A stretch of 64,000 nt of DNA from Manduca sexta (Eukaryota; Arthropoda; Insecta; Lepidoptera; Sphingidae): assembly GCF_014839805.1 (NCBI RefSeq), contig NC_051141.1, positions 13,958,777 to 14,022,776 on the forward strand, given 5' to 3'. The notes below the pieces were generated by a model that was not told the DNA's origin, did no database searches, and worked only from the letters and a program-made list of their open reading frames with translations. Shown here piece after piece: positions 10,588 through 20,865 of the stretch (positions are counted from its first letter, which is position 1; the number at the start of each line of letters is the position of its first letter). Made by a program: the position numbers and the translations under genes.

Positions 10588-13500
10588 CTGGGGACAATTC
10601 ATCATGTTATTCTTAACAGCAGTATTTGATTCGAATTGTCAATGTCTTTGCAAGTCTTCTACATGTTAAACCCACGATATAGCTTGTTATATGTATGAAA
10701 TGGGACAGAAGCAGTTAGGTGAAATGGATGGTGAAGATCAGCCAAATTGAAGCCTAAAAAATCCCGTCACCCTGCCGTACCATTAAAGGTATGCCATTGA
10801 ATCCCATTCTTTTACTTTGGTATACTTAATGATCTATGATGAAAAACGTTTAGAGAGTATACTAATATAGAATTTCTTTGTTCAACGTTCCAAGCAGCAT
10901 AGCTTTCCGTATGTGGTGGATTAGAACCGAATGAAAAAGAACTGTGAATTAGATTTAAGGAACAATTATTTATATTAACCTAATTTGTACAAATAGCGCA
11001 TTTATTTATTATATACAATATTATTGTTTTAGTGTAACTTTATATAAGTGAATGACAAAGTATAACAACAAAGATGAAATGAAGTTCATAAAATATGCAT
11101 AAATTTAATCCATTATAAAGAATCAACGAAACTAGTCAAGCCGTTTTCTAAATATCAAAAAAGCCGTTCAATATAAAATGTTTAAGAAAATGAATTTTCT
11201 ACATTTTTTTTTCCATGTATTAATAGTTATTTTGATATTCGGGGCGTAGACAAATTAAATTAATCATAAAAGTCGTTCTTTTACGTTCATGAGCTGTAAA
11301 TGGTGTAAAACAATGACCTGACTTTCATAGTACATACAGATTATAATAATACCTTGCCGGATTAGTGTGAAACAAGTATTTAATTATATATTTGTGATTT
11401 ATTATGAAGTTAAATTAAATACTAAAATAGTAATGACAAACTAAATGTCTACACCATCAGTCTTACTTATAAACTCGTCTTATGTTTTAATGATTGCTTT
11501 GCCACCGATTACCAAAAACTTTACTTATAAACTTGTTTTAGCGTTAAGAGGTGGTTAAACATCACTTAAATAGCTGTCAAAATGAAACATCGCCGGTGTT
11601 TAAAAGTTAAGAGCAGACTAGTCAAGACGTAACTAGGCATAGTTTTGCGATTTTTTTATAAATAAGTCGGCATAGCTTTTACAAAAAAAAAAGACTAATA
11701 CTCGGCCTATTGATTCCCTATGCTTAATATATCGGGTTTTTAGCTATTTAGTAAATAATTTTTACGAAGTAGTCTCACCTTCACGTTTTTCTCCAATGTA
11801 AAATAAATTAACCAAAAATAATTAATGTCCGAGCAATTTTTAAAATGAAACAGTAAAAAGAATTGAAACAACATTTATAGAAAAATTAATATACACTATA
11901 GTAATAATATCATATTTTATTAATATTTCAATCTTTTGCAGTTATTCAGTCGTTCATGTTTCATCCCATAAATAAATAAAGATTTTTTCCGAGATAAATA
12001 CTTTCCCGAAATAGCTTCGTATTAGTAAAAAAAATTCAAGTCAGTTTAGTAGTTCCTGAGATTAGCGCGTTCAAACAAAAACACTCTTTAGCTTTATACA
12101 TTAGGTTATCTATACTAAGATACTACATACAAAACATTTGTCACTATGCAGTATTAATCTTAAATCATTATTATATACCGATCCTTTGAAATAATAGGGT
12201 GTTTGACTGGTGTAACCAAAAACTAACTGCTCCAGGAGAAATAATAATTGGCAAAAATATTTATCAAATATATTTATTTGTTATAAATGCATTGTAAATA
12301 TTTTATTTTCGTCATTAAAATTTAGAATTTTTACTCTGTAACCCTCGGGGCCTAAAACGAAGCGATTCCGGCCGCCATTGGTAGTGACGTCATCGCTCAT
12401 AAACATTGCATCATGCAAAACAATAAATTTATAGTTACGACTGCATGAAATATAGAACAGATAGCATGCACTCATAACTTTAAAAACCGAGGTCACAAAA
12501 GACATAGCCTCAATTAGGATTGCCAGATGTTTTTCAGCCTGTAAGGGACAGATGCCTTAATACGCAAAAAATACGGGATTTTAGTTTTGTACCCGGTACA
12601 AATAAGAAACAAAATGATTTTTGATTATTTTTTAATATTTTCCAAGGATCGAGCCAGTTTTAACATATTTGTAACAATCAATACAATTTTAATCGTAAAA
12701 AAATAAACAGGTATCAACTCGCTTTCTGTTAAATTTATTAAAAACCGATTTGTATTGATAAGTATGTGAAAATGAAAACGTTGCGTGCGTGTTTAGGTAT
12801 TTTTTGAGTAGGTACTTGTCAATCGTAGATCGATCGATTTACAGGACAGAGTCTGTCCCGCAGAGATATTTTAAAATTTGCCTAAAATACGGGATGTCCC
12901 GTTAAATACGGGGCGTCTGGCAATGCTAGCCTCAACACACATTTTATATTTGACACTTACATTAAAACATTGATTTTTTAGGTGACAACAATATTGATAA
13001 CACACACGATTCATACGACGTATATTTTGGATCTCGTCGAGCTAAAGTCAACCATTTCTTTCTCAAAGCTTTTGATTTTGGCACATGAATTTGTCGGAAT
13101 TCTATGCTATCGCGTTTTTACGTAAAGGCACTGAACAATATTTATATGCTGGCTCATTTATTTTTATGTAAAAAGTGACAGCTAGCGGGATATAAATCCA
13201 AACAATTTATTCTGTAAGGTGGAAGTTAGGTGTCACAACTGTCACGAATGTTGTTAGCAAAAAAAACATTAGAATTTCATCCGAAGATTTTTTATTTTAT
13301 TTTAATTTATTGAGGAATCAAGGTTTTAATATAGACTTATAACATATTATCACAATCTGGGCTCATGAATTATACCATCTATATTTTGGCTACCAGAGGT
13401 AAAGTTCTTATTCAATAGGTGGATAGTAACGTGGCTGAACTAGCGTGGATTTTTACTACAACTTCGTAATATAAACACGTTTCTATTTTACAATACGCAC

Positions 13501-16500
13501 CCGATTTAAAATAAGCATTATGATTGATATCTGCACGGCCAACCGCCATGCAGATATCCGCCTAGTATTTGTAGGCTAATAACCACCAAAAGATCTTAAC
13601 TTATTTTGTGAAGCGAGCCATTTGAATCAGGGATCTGAAATAACCAATATTATAAAGCGGTTTGAGAAAAGAAGCCGTCAGAAAAAGATGCATGCATGGC
13701 ACGCCGTACTCCGATGTTAGTACAGGTATAAACATAATTTATACAAATCGTTACTCCGGCTTTACTCATAAAAGATAATCAAATAATACTCTCCTATTGG
13801 TGCTTAGCGGCAAAGCATTATCCGCAGACTAAATATTATTTATCATCAATCGAACTACCCTTATTTCACTCCAACGTGGGGTCGACACAACACATTTTTC
13901 CAGACATGTTCTAGTAAGGATTTGGTTTTGTTTTTATGATTAGCCGCCTTCGGGCGTCTATAACTTTATTGAGATAAGCGATCCGGGCATATATGGTGCC
14001 TAAAGTCCCACAAAAAGTGTTCCCTGACCTAGGAAATGAATCCATAATGTCTCATTTCATAACCTACGAGAAATCATATGTTTATATTACAAAGGCGACA
14101 GAAGCATTATTTAGTTAATTTTTTTAACACAAATTCTAATTACACTGCTCATAAAACATGCAAAATTAGAAATATTATTTTCTAGTGAGTGAGATGAAGT
14201 TTTCTTTTTATATTTTAATATTTTGAAAACTTTTATCACAAAGAAGGACTTTCATGAGGAGATACCGACAGAAGCTTATATAATATCCCACTTCTTTGCT
14301 TATTACCTTGGGGTAAGGGGGTGGTTGCGAAATTTGTGTCCTCTTCTGGGAGTCCGGGAGTAACTTCATTATACAAAGATTGATCACCTCGTTGAGTTTC
14401 AGGTTCGCCTCCAAGGAAAAATAAACATAATAACTAATAACAACAATACATAGCTGTATAAAAATAATGAAAAAAAAAATAGTTAGAGAAATAAATTATT
14501 ATATATAATTAAAAAATGGATATAAAGGACTTTACACCGGCAGTAGTTAGTCATATCTTAATTCCATAAATTTTAAGTAAGAATCAAGTTATGCTTTACT
14601 AGCAAAACTTAGGTTTACTACTTGTATCAGTAAATTTTTTTGCCATATTGTATATTTTTCCTAATGTAATACCGTGAAATGGGCAGCCGATTTCGTCGTC
14701 TCCGTCGGGGCAATCCTCATGGCCGTCGCATTTTTGGCTGTCACAATAGGTCGACACCGAATCTGAGCACGGTATACTGCAGTTTTGACTATCCCAGCCA
14801 TTAGAATCCGGGCCTTGATCGTAATTGTTAACTAAGAAGGTAAGAATAAAACAAAATTTAAAAAATATCTGCCAATAGTTTCGATACAACAAAAATAATT
14901 TTAATAAATCATCAAATGTATCTTTATACAGCGTAGTTTCATAGGAAAACTATGAATTAATTTTGTTTGCAATTTTTTTTATAAACTTGAATAATAGAAA
15001 GCTAATCAAAATTTTCACAACATTTTTGATAGTGAATTTTGACTTCTACATCATCATATGATGTAATAGACATGTTTAATCTAGTTGCCATAAAAAAATA
15101 AATATACCTATTCAAAATAAATTAAATGATTACTTAAATAAAAACAAAAAGAAACAAAAGTAATACCAGAATTATTACACCCGGCCTCATCTGAACCGTC
15201 AGGACACTCTTTCCGACCGTTGCATCGAGCGCTGTCGATGATGCAGCTGCCATCGTCACACTGCAGCTCGTTAGAGGCACATGTGACCGGAGTCGATCCT
15301 AAGCAAACTCAATCCATACATATCTGTCCCAATTACAATAATTGAGTGAGTTGTAATTTTTTGATGTATGTTAGGGACCATATTTCTTGAAATGTACTCA
15401 AAGCCTTTATTAAGTGTTATATTTTCGTGTTAACGGACGTCGTCAAAAGTCGATGTTCAATTGAATAAATGAATCCCTCCTAACCGAATTTCGATACGAT
15501 GGCCAAATATCAACGAAGATCAAGCAGAAACACCATAAATTTAGCGCACCAGTATGTGCGCAGTACACGGGAATACTTTTTGCTCCCTCACTCTCATAGT
15601 GCAGTGAGACGGCAAACCGACATGACCGGAGAGAGATCCGGCGCTGAACCATTGGCTTTATGTGCTCTCCGAGGCACAGGACTATTACACCGCCGCTTTC
15701 TGACTCCGAACTGCGACTGAGTAATTAAAACTGGACATGGCCCGGCCATATATTTTTTTGGCCCTACCCGGGATTCAAACCCAGGACCTCAGCGCGTTCG
15801 TTCAATAAATATTATATCAAAACGTAACATCGTAACTTATTATGTATTTCATATTATTCAAGAAACCAACATTCTGAAGGCCCAGTGTGTAATCATTATT
15901 TTTTGTAGTCACATTGTACGTGTTTCGTAAATCTTTGATTGCTATACGCATTACGCATAGATATAGTAAGAAAACAAGTAGGTAGGTAGTTGATGTATTA
16001 GATGTAACTGATCATTTTTGTTTATTTCCAGATCCTTCTAATATAATTTATTTGCTTAAACATCGTTGCGAGTACGAGCTTTATTGCGCGTAGCAAATAT
16101 CTTTACATGCTATTGTCGATAGCGGTTTAGTCTCTAAGTCTACCCATTGTCAAAGCCATGATATTGTAGAGTACAGTAACGTTTCTGCCTTAGTTTGTAG
16201 GCATATAGGAAAATACATATATAGACATTTTCATGATGTGCACACAATATTTTGGCCATAACGGGACGGACCCTTGCACACTCTGAAATTGACGTGGAAC
16301 TGAATGGATATTATGGGTCGTGTCTTCGATACTACATCGTGGCATGCGCGGGACATCAAGTCATCCATGTGACATCGTTCAATTTTTTTTACAATGTAAT
16401 GTCACAGCAAATGACTCCACTGAACCTGATGTTTATTGGAGTGGAGTCAAAACTCAAAAGAAAGCATTGACTGACGAAAGGCAATTATCTCTCGCGCTAT

Positions 16501-18905
16501 ACATTTGCCGGCCTGTTTAAATCTGGTGCTGGTTGGTCATAATATGGTCGTACTTTGCCAAAATGTGATACAAACCAGGGTCTATCTCGATAGCGCTAAA
16601 GTCAGTGTCGGTGACGGTGGCAGTGCCCAGAAATGATCTCATTTTGATGTGGTCCCTGAGAGTTTGGGCTATCCTGTTGGTGTCTTCGTATCCAGTCGTC
16701 ACGATGTCTAAAGTCACTTTACAAGTAAACTCGTCTGCTAGTCGAGATCTGAAAGAACAATTCAGTTTTTATAAGAATATGTGAACTATAAATCTCTTCT
16801 CATTAATGGAAAACTATTACGAACATGGGTTATAATTAGTTTCCCAAAATTTTAAATACCTACACGATAATATTTTGATATTATTATTTGACAGTAGGTA
16901 ATTGTTAAGCGGCAATTGTTAAGTTTTCTATAGGAATTTCAAAGGTGTGTGAAGTCTACCAATCCGCACTAAGCCAGCGTGGTGGACTAAGGCCTAATCC
17001 CTCTCAGTAGTAGAGGAGGCTCAAGCTCAGCAGTGGGCAAGTATATAATACAGGGCTGATATTATTATTATTATTATTGTTAAGTATTTATTCATAAACT
17101 GCAAAATATCAGGGTAAATATATTTAAATTTATATTTATATTTATAAAATAATATTTACTAATTGCTTAACATATTGTACGTTAGAAGGACACGTTACTT
17201 ACTGTATCCTCACAAGACTGGCTTTCTGAGTACCCGGTAACGTTTCGAACAAGGCGTTCACAGCGTCAGCCAGGGATTTCGAGAAGTTTTGGAACTGGAT
17301 CGAGTCCCGGTTGGAGTATTCGGTGTTGTACGGCTCCATCACCACGAAAGTCACCCTGAGGGTCTCTGGAACAATTAAACAGTATGGTATAAGAAACAAT
17401 TCAAAACAATTTCACTTCTATAATATTATAAATTCGAAATTATGAAAATATTTGCATGTTTGTGAAAAATATTTACTCGGGAAATGCTGAACGGTTGTAA
17501 TAAAATATAAAATACGTCGCTTTCCTGAATTAACATATGCCTTATTAAAATATGTGGATTTTTTAGATGAGCCTTATATGATATAAGGCAGCCATACTCA
17601 CACGTTTTTTATATGAGCGGCAAAATGTGATGGATTAATTCATCGACCTACTTAACTGGCAAAAACAATTTAAAATTTGACATATTATTATTTTTTAATA
17701 ATAAGTATTCACAATGAACTGTATTTTTTTATAAAGCTAACCTAAGAACTGCTTAAGTGATCTTGCACATTTTTTTTTTTTAATTTTAGCGAAATTTTGG
17801 GGTCACGTGAGTCACTTGCAAAATCTCGCTGGGCCGCAGGCTGAGTATAGCTGACACAAGGAATCTAATGCACGATTACTCAATTTACTTAATCTATTTG
17901 TGAGACCAGTAACAAATATTTAACTATGTCGAGCACAAGTTTTACATATAAATAGTTTATGAGATGAAATATGAGGGCATAATTGTGATATTTCTCCGTC
18001 ATAGTCAATTGTCACTTATTAAATTTTTACTCGTCATTTTCATTTTCAATTCGCTAATAAGTTTTCATGCAAACGAAATCACGAGAAAATGCTAGTGAAA
18101 TAAACTTACTTTCTCTGAGTTCCGGTTCAATCCTGTGGTCAGGCAGACCGGAACCGTCAGCGTCGATGTCATCGTCTTTGCCTTCACTGAAAAGTAAAAA
18201 ATATTTTTTAGAGATATTTGAATACCGAGTCTACGGCAGACAGTCTGACTGACAGTCAGAAAACCAACTATGCAATGTTAAAATGTATTGAATGTAAAAG
18301 CGCCCTTATTGTGATGTACTCACTGAGCGGTATCGTCATCTTCCGTGACGCTGTCGTAGATGTCGGGAGACGGACCTTCTGTCGAGGCGGAGCTGACTGG
18401 AATGTCATAATAAAAAATATTAGTACAATGATTATTATTATCATTGCAAAAACTACATTAGCGCGCTTCATATTCATAGTATTAACTTCATCGCTTATTA
18501 ATTCAAAAAACTGAGTAAGGCTCCGTGCAGATGTTATCAACTTATTAAATTAAATTAAATTAATCTTTATTGTGAACCATTTTTAAAAACTCATTTATTA
18601 TAAGTGAACGATAATAATAATTATTGCTAAGAAACCGTTCCGCAACATTAACAATAGTCAGTTTCATAGTAGTGTAACGTTTCTCAGCAACAAATTGACA
18701 TTACGCGAAGCCTGAGAAATAATTAAACTTAATCAAAGTATAATTACAACTATAAATTATTTTATAAATAACGCTTACAGAAAGATGCAGCCCGTTTCAG
18801 TCGCGTGAGGTGTGCGCTGAGGCTAAATTCATCGGGCTTTACTTCTAGGAACTCATTAGATCTATCTTCTTCTCCTTCCCAGTACAAATCTTCAACACCG
18901 GTCGC
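10477..18905 (-). CDS. trol: Perlecan-like heparan sulfate proteoglycan, N-terminal nine exons (partial gene)
   Basis: Nine minus-strand exons join in one open frame of about 372 codons: 18779-18905, 18324-18396, 18110-18186, 17203-17365, 16576-16748, 15167-15298, 14673-14831, 14307-14408 and 10477-10587. Every junction is GT-AG and every phase matches. The product reads: acidic N-terminal stretch, Ser-Gly site in an acidic setting (DGSGLPD), SEA domain, LDLa 1, LDLa 2, Thr/Pro/acidic linker, LDLa 3. In vertebrates, acidic Ser-Gly sites, then SEA, then LDLa repeats are domains I-II of perlecan, a secreted basement-membrane proteoglycan; that match is established family knowledge, while the assignment here is inference. 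Phase-1 symmetric LDLa exons also fit. Missing: the signal peptide/start codon, and everything C-terminal (Ig, laminin-type domains), which must lie left of the window. Alternative: another SEA+LDLa extracellular protein, such as a type II transmembrane serine protease, though no transmembrane segment precedes the SEA here. Confidence -1.
10588..12019. other. Perlecan intron sequence, nothing recognised
   Basis: This is AT-rich intronic DNA between LDLa 3 and the linker exon. No cysteine-rich exon with splice sites was found. Confidence -1.
12020..12125 (-). repeat. Helitron-like repeat, 5' fragment
   Basis: It contains AGTTCCTGAGATTAGCGCG followed by TTCAAACAAAAACACTC and TTTAGCTTTATACATTA, the complement of the start of the copy at 20455. 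The same block recurs at 30470-30560 and 56845-56913. Confidence -1.
12515..12928. mobile_element. hAT-like MITE, 414 bp
   Basis: The termini TAGGATTGCCAGA and TCTGGCAATGCTA are inverted repeats matching at 12 of 13 positions. They are flanked by 8-bp direct repeats GCCTCAAT (12507-12514) and GCCTCAAC (12929-12936), 7 of 8 matching. An 8-bp target duplication with TAG...CTA ends is typical of hAT elements. Subterminal ATACGGGAT blocks near both ends face each other. No coding capacity. It lies in a perlecan intron. Confidence -1.
12937..14306. other. Perlecan intron sequence, nothing recognised
   Basis: AT-rich, with no supported exon or recognised repeat. Confidence -1.
14307..14408 (-). 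CDS. trol: Perlecan-like exon h: Thr/Pro/acidic linker
   Basis: This is a 102-bp phase 1-1 exon with acceptor TTTCCTTGGAG and donor CAAG|GTAATA. In the phase inherited from the preceding exon it reads GEPETQRGDQSLYNEV, then TPGLPEEDTNFATTPLPQ, with no Cys. Being symmetric, it could be skipped without a frameshift, so it may be an alternatively used spacer between LDLa repeats. A longer open frame in another phase (14208-14414) overlaps it and has no support. Confidence -1.
14673..14831 (-). CDS. trol: Perlecan-like exon g: LDL-receptor class A repeat 2
   Basis: This is a 159-bp symmetric phase 1-1 exon with acceptor CTTCTTAG and donor G|GTATTA. About 20 residues of linker (VNNYDQGPDSNGWDSQN) precede six cysteines, ending CPDGDDEIGC. 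The first two cysteines are close together (CSIPC), unusual spacing for an LDLa, but the Ca-binding C-terminal half is canonical. Confidence -1.
15167..15298 (-). CDS. trol: Perlecan-like exon f: LDL-receptor class A repeat 1
   Basis: This is a 132-bp symmetric phase 1-1 exon with acceptor TTGCTTAG and donor G|GTATTA. All six cysteines of an LDLa module are present (spacing C-x6-C-x4-C-x6-C-x5-C-x8-C), together with the calcium-binding acidic cluster CPDGSDEAGC. LDLa repeats are disulfide-bonded, Ca-dependent ligand-binding modules. Confidence -1.
15432..15805 (-). mobile_element. tRNA-derived SINE (family C), 5' end incomplete
   Basis: Read on the minus strand, the element has a pol III B-box-like block GGTTTGAATCCCGGG near 15780, then a body containing GGAGTCAGAAAGCGGCGG, CCTCGGAGAGCACATAAAG and CTCTCTCCGGTCATGTCGG, ending near CATCGACTTTTGACGACG. 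The body resembles a SINE widespread in Lepidoptera. The A-box part of the tRNA head is not recognisable. Open frames on both strands here are by-products of its higher GC content. It is intronic to the perlecan-like gene. Confidence -1.
15806..16575. other. Perlecan intron sequence between LDLa 1 and SEA exons
   Basis: A mixed-composition stretch at 16240-16510 has overlapping short frames but no recognised family; it may be an unidentified old repeat. Confidence -1.
16576..16748 (-). CDS. trol: Perlecan-like exon e: second half of SEA domain
   Basis: The acceptor is TTTCAG. The donor is chosen at CCT G|GTTTGT because it restores phase 1, which the next exon requires; it is a weaker donor than the others. 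The peptide runs SRLADEFTCKVTLDIVTTGY and ends DFSAIEIDP, giving the remaining strands and helix of the SEA fold. The open frame continues to about 16517 beyond the donor, so this 3' boundary is the least certain of the nine exons. Confidence -1.
16915..17084 (+). mobile_element. SINE family A, 5'-truncated, with target-site duplication
   Basis: The body includes GAAGTCTACCAATCCGCAC, CTAAGGCCTAATCCCTCTC and AGTAGTAGAGGAGGC, and ends in (ATT)n. It is bounded by ATTGTTAAG at 16915-16923 and 17076-17084, a perfect 9-bp duplication. The tRNA-like head is missing, so the copy was truncated at insertion. It is intronic, between SEA exons d and e. Confidence -1.
17203..17365 (-). CDS. trol: Perlecan-like exon d: first half of SEA domain
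   Basis: The acceptor is TTGTTCCAG and the donor is CA|GTAAGT; phase 1 in, phase 2 out. The peptide starts (K)TLRVTFVVMEPYNTEYSNRD and continues with an amphipathic helix-like stretch ending LPGTQKASLVRIQ. A hydrophobic beta-strand, then a helix, then a second strand is the SEA pattern. SEA domains in secreted or membrane glycoproteins often lie next to O-glycosylated regions. No G^SVVV autocleavage motif is seen in the two SEA exons, consistent with a non-cleaved SEA. Confidence -1.
17366..18109. other. Perlecan intron, nothing recognised
   Basis: AT-rich sequence, with a small perfect hairpin GCCTTATAT/ATATAAGGC near 17571-17589. Confidence -1.
18110..18186 (-). CDS. trol: Perlecan-like exon c: Ser-Gly glycosaminoglycan-attachment type segment
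   Basis: The acceptor is CTTTTCAG and the donor is A|GTAAGT; phase 2 in, phase 1 out. It encodes HEGKDDDIDADGSGLPDHRI followed by EPELRE. One Ser-Gly pair sits among acidic residues (DADGSGLPD), the kind of context used for xylosylation and heparan/chondroitin chain attachment in proteoglycans. Only one such site is visible here, whereas vertebrate perlecan has several; modification is inferred. Confidence -1.
18324..18396 (-). CDS. trol: Perlecan-like exon b: acidic linker
   Basis: The acceptor is ACATTCCAG and the donor is CA|GTGAGT. It enters at phase 1 and leaves at phase 2. It encodes about 24 residues rich in Ser, Pro, Asp and Glu (STEGPSPDIYDSVTEDDDT). A longer hydrophobic open frame overlapping it (18268-18540) has no splice support and is a shadow. 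Confidence -1.
18779..18905 (-). CDS. trol: Perlecan-like exon a: acidic N-terminal segment
   Basis: The acceptor is TTTTCCAG and the donor is T|GTAAGC. The frame starts at phase 0 and ends at phase 1; the other two frames contain stops. The peptide begins ATGVEDLYWEGEEDRSNEF and ends in a basic LTRLKRAASF stretch. It is rich in Glu/Asp with no Cys, as expected just after a cleaved signal peptide. The preceding exon must end at phase 0 and was not securely located. Confidence -1.
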
Positions 18906-18984
18906 CTGGAAAATAAACAATGGAATTATTACAACGTGTAATATAAACGTAATTATGCTGTCGGATTAGTTTTAGAGGATTTCA

Positions 18985-19460
18985 TAGTATCTGAAAGTGG
19001 GGACGGGTCCATATAACCCAATTCCTTACGGATTCCCTTTATGAATACTCTAAGAATAATTAGAACAATTTGCAGACGGCATTCATACATCTTTGTGAAT
19101 TTATCGTTCGCTTTACGGTGAAGGAAAACATCGTGAGGAAACCTGCACATCTGAGAAACTCTGTATAGACATTTCGAAGGTGTGTGAAGTCTACGAATCC
19201 GCACTAGGCCAGCGCGGTGGACTAAGGCCTAATCCCTCTCAGTAGTAGAGGAGGCCCGTGCTCAGCAGTGGGCAAGTATATAATACAGGGCTGATATTAT
19301 TATTATTATTCATGCATATTAGAATATATATGTTGTGTCGGGTTCTCGTTCGGAAAATTTCAATTATCGCAACTGGGGCCTTATTCTCTATCCCGCACGT
19401 TATTTTAACAGTGCGTAACAAGCACGTAACACAACGCGTCATGTTTAGGACTATAGAAAT
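18985..19460 (+). repeat. Dispersed repeat family E, interrupted by a SINE
   Basis: The left part (about 18985-19086) carries CGGATTCCCTTTATG and AGAACAATTTGCAGACGGC. The right part (about 19308-19460) carries GCATATTAGAATATATATG, TTGTGTCGGGTTCTCG and a TTTTAACAGTGCGTAAC stretch. Related uninterrupted copies occur at 25325-25640 and 31245-31405, showing that the two halves were once adjacent. Confidence -1.
19087..19307 (+). mobile_element. SINE family A inserted in repeat E
   Basis: It starts within the family body (CTTTGTGAATTTATCGTTCG) and runs through AACATCGTGAGGAAACCTGC and GTAGTAGAGGAGGCCCGTG to an (ATT)n tail. ATTCAT occurs at both borders (19081-19086 and 19308-19313), a probable short target duplication. 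The open frames here are products of the SINE. Confidence -1.
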
Positions 19461-20454
19461 TTGACTTACAGAATACCATTCCACGCACATTTCCAGGAAA
19501 AATTACGTAAAATTTACCCCTATGGCAATTCGCTTAAGAGTATAACATAAAAGTCGAAAGCTTGCAGCGCTCCTCTGCTCGTGTGTAATGCAGATTTTAA
19601 ATAAACTTATACGCTCTGTGTAGCGATAAAGCGAAAAATCTCATCCTCAATATTTGCAACGAGGTTATGCAAAATGAAGCATATTGTGAAGTTTATTCAA
19701 GTATAACGTAAAGTCTTTATAAATACTATTGCACACCCCTTTGAGCCTGAAATTTGATGTAAAAGGATGTCATTCTACTTGATGCCAACAGTAATACACC
19801 TTTAGAATCTATTTATATGCAATGCAATATTCCTCATATTTTATTTTGTACGCATCCCTACCTGTGGTATATAGGCCAAGCGAGGCTCAAGTTCTTAAAG
19901 AAATATGAAATAGATTTTGCATAAAATAATATCTACCAACGCTTCATTTTATTTATATATAAACATACTTTGATAAGAGAGCTTCCAATTAATGAAAAAT
20001 ATTACATAAATAATGCACACAGATTTTCATAAACGCGTACAACGTACAATGATGATCAGGCAAAATGTTTTCCTAACGAGATATGGGTCACGAAGCAAAA
20101 AAATTATAATTTATTAACTCTCAATATTCACTGAAATAAAAATTACATTTACACAATACCAACAATACGCCGAAATGTAGCGAGAGGCGGATAAGTATAT
20201 TTTGTGATGTGTCATTTATTTGGGAGTATATAAAGTTCTCCGGTTTGGGATTATGTAAGGATAGGTAAATAGGTGCTCTGTGATTGGACAGACCCGGCAC
20301 GCTCCGCCCCCGCCCCCGCAACGATCTTGATTTGACTGCCCGGTTTATTCGCATTATCTTTCCTTTAAGAGTTTCCCTTAAGCTTACTGAATCAACGCTC
20401 GATTTCTTTTACTATTCATCAAACTCAGTTTTACTTCGTCTTAGGCCTGATTTT
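19461..20454. other. AT-rich non-coding DNA
   Basis: There is a short GC-rich patch near 20285-20330 (CTCCGCCCCCGCCCCCGCA) without exon support; it might be an Sp1/GC-box-like site, but nothing else around it supports a promoter. Confidence -1.
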
Positions 20455-20865
20455 TCAATCTATATTATATAAAGCTGTAGAGTTTGTTTGTTTGAACGCG
20501 CTAATCTCAGGAGCTACTGGTTCGATTTGAAAAAATCTTTTAAATGCTTTATATAATCACGCTATGACCAATAGGAGCGAAGCATCATTGAAAAATGTTG
20601 TGAAACTGGGAAAATATAACGTAATATGTATAATGGAATTGTACCCCATAAAAACTTCTAAAAATGTATATCATAAAACGTAGTCCACCGCCGCATCTAC
20701 CTGCCTGAACGCGATAAACTCAAAACTATCTAATAAGCAAATAGTCATGGAGATAGTTTGAGACCTTGGGAAGGACTAACACATATTTTCTATGCCGGGA
20801 AAATATACAGCAGGACTTTTATCCCAAAAAAGTTGTATAAAATAGTCAATTTGTCGCACTTTTAT
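20455..20865 (+). repeat. Helitron-like non-autonomous repeat (family F)
   Basis: It begins near TATATTATATAAAGCTGTAGA and contains TTGTTTGTTTGAACGCGC, TAATCTCAGGAGCTACTGG and TATGACCAATAGGAGCG. A later part near 20760-20830 has GAGACCTTGGGAAGGAC and GCCGGGAAAATATACAG. This is the most complete copy of a block seen in fragments at 12020, 30470 and 56845. The CTAG terminus is not evident. Confidence -1.

Noticed and set aside
15443..15720. Overlapping open frames on both strands
   Set aside because: They lie inside SINE family C, whose higher GC content creates long frames by chance.
16252..16520. Two overlapping plus-strand frames in the intron between SEA and LDLa exons
   Set aside because: No motif, no splice support and antisense to the host gene; probably part of an unrecognised old repeat.
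18268..18540. Minus-strand frame with a hydrophobic segment overlapping perlecan exon b
   Set aside because: The splice-supported frame differs and joins its neighbours in phase; this longer frame has no splice support.
19473..19486. Minus-strand GTAAGT donor after a short ATG frame (MCVEWYS)
   Set aside because: Only seven codons with no signal-peptide character; considered as a first perlecan exon and dropped.
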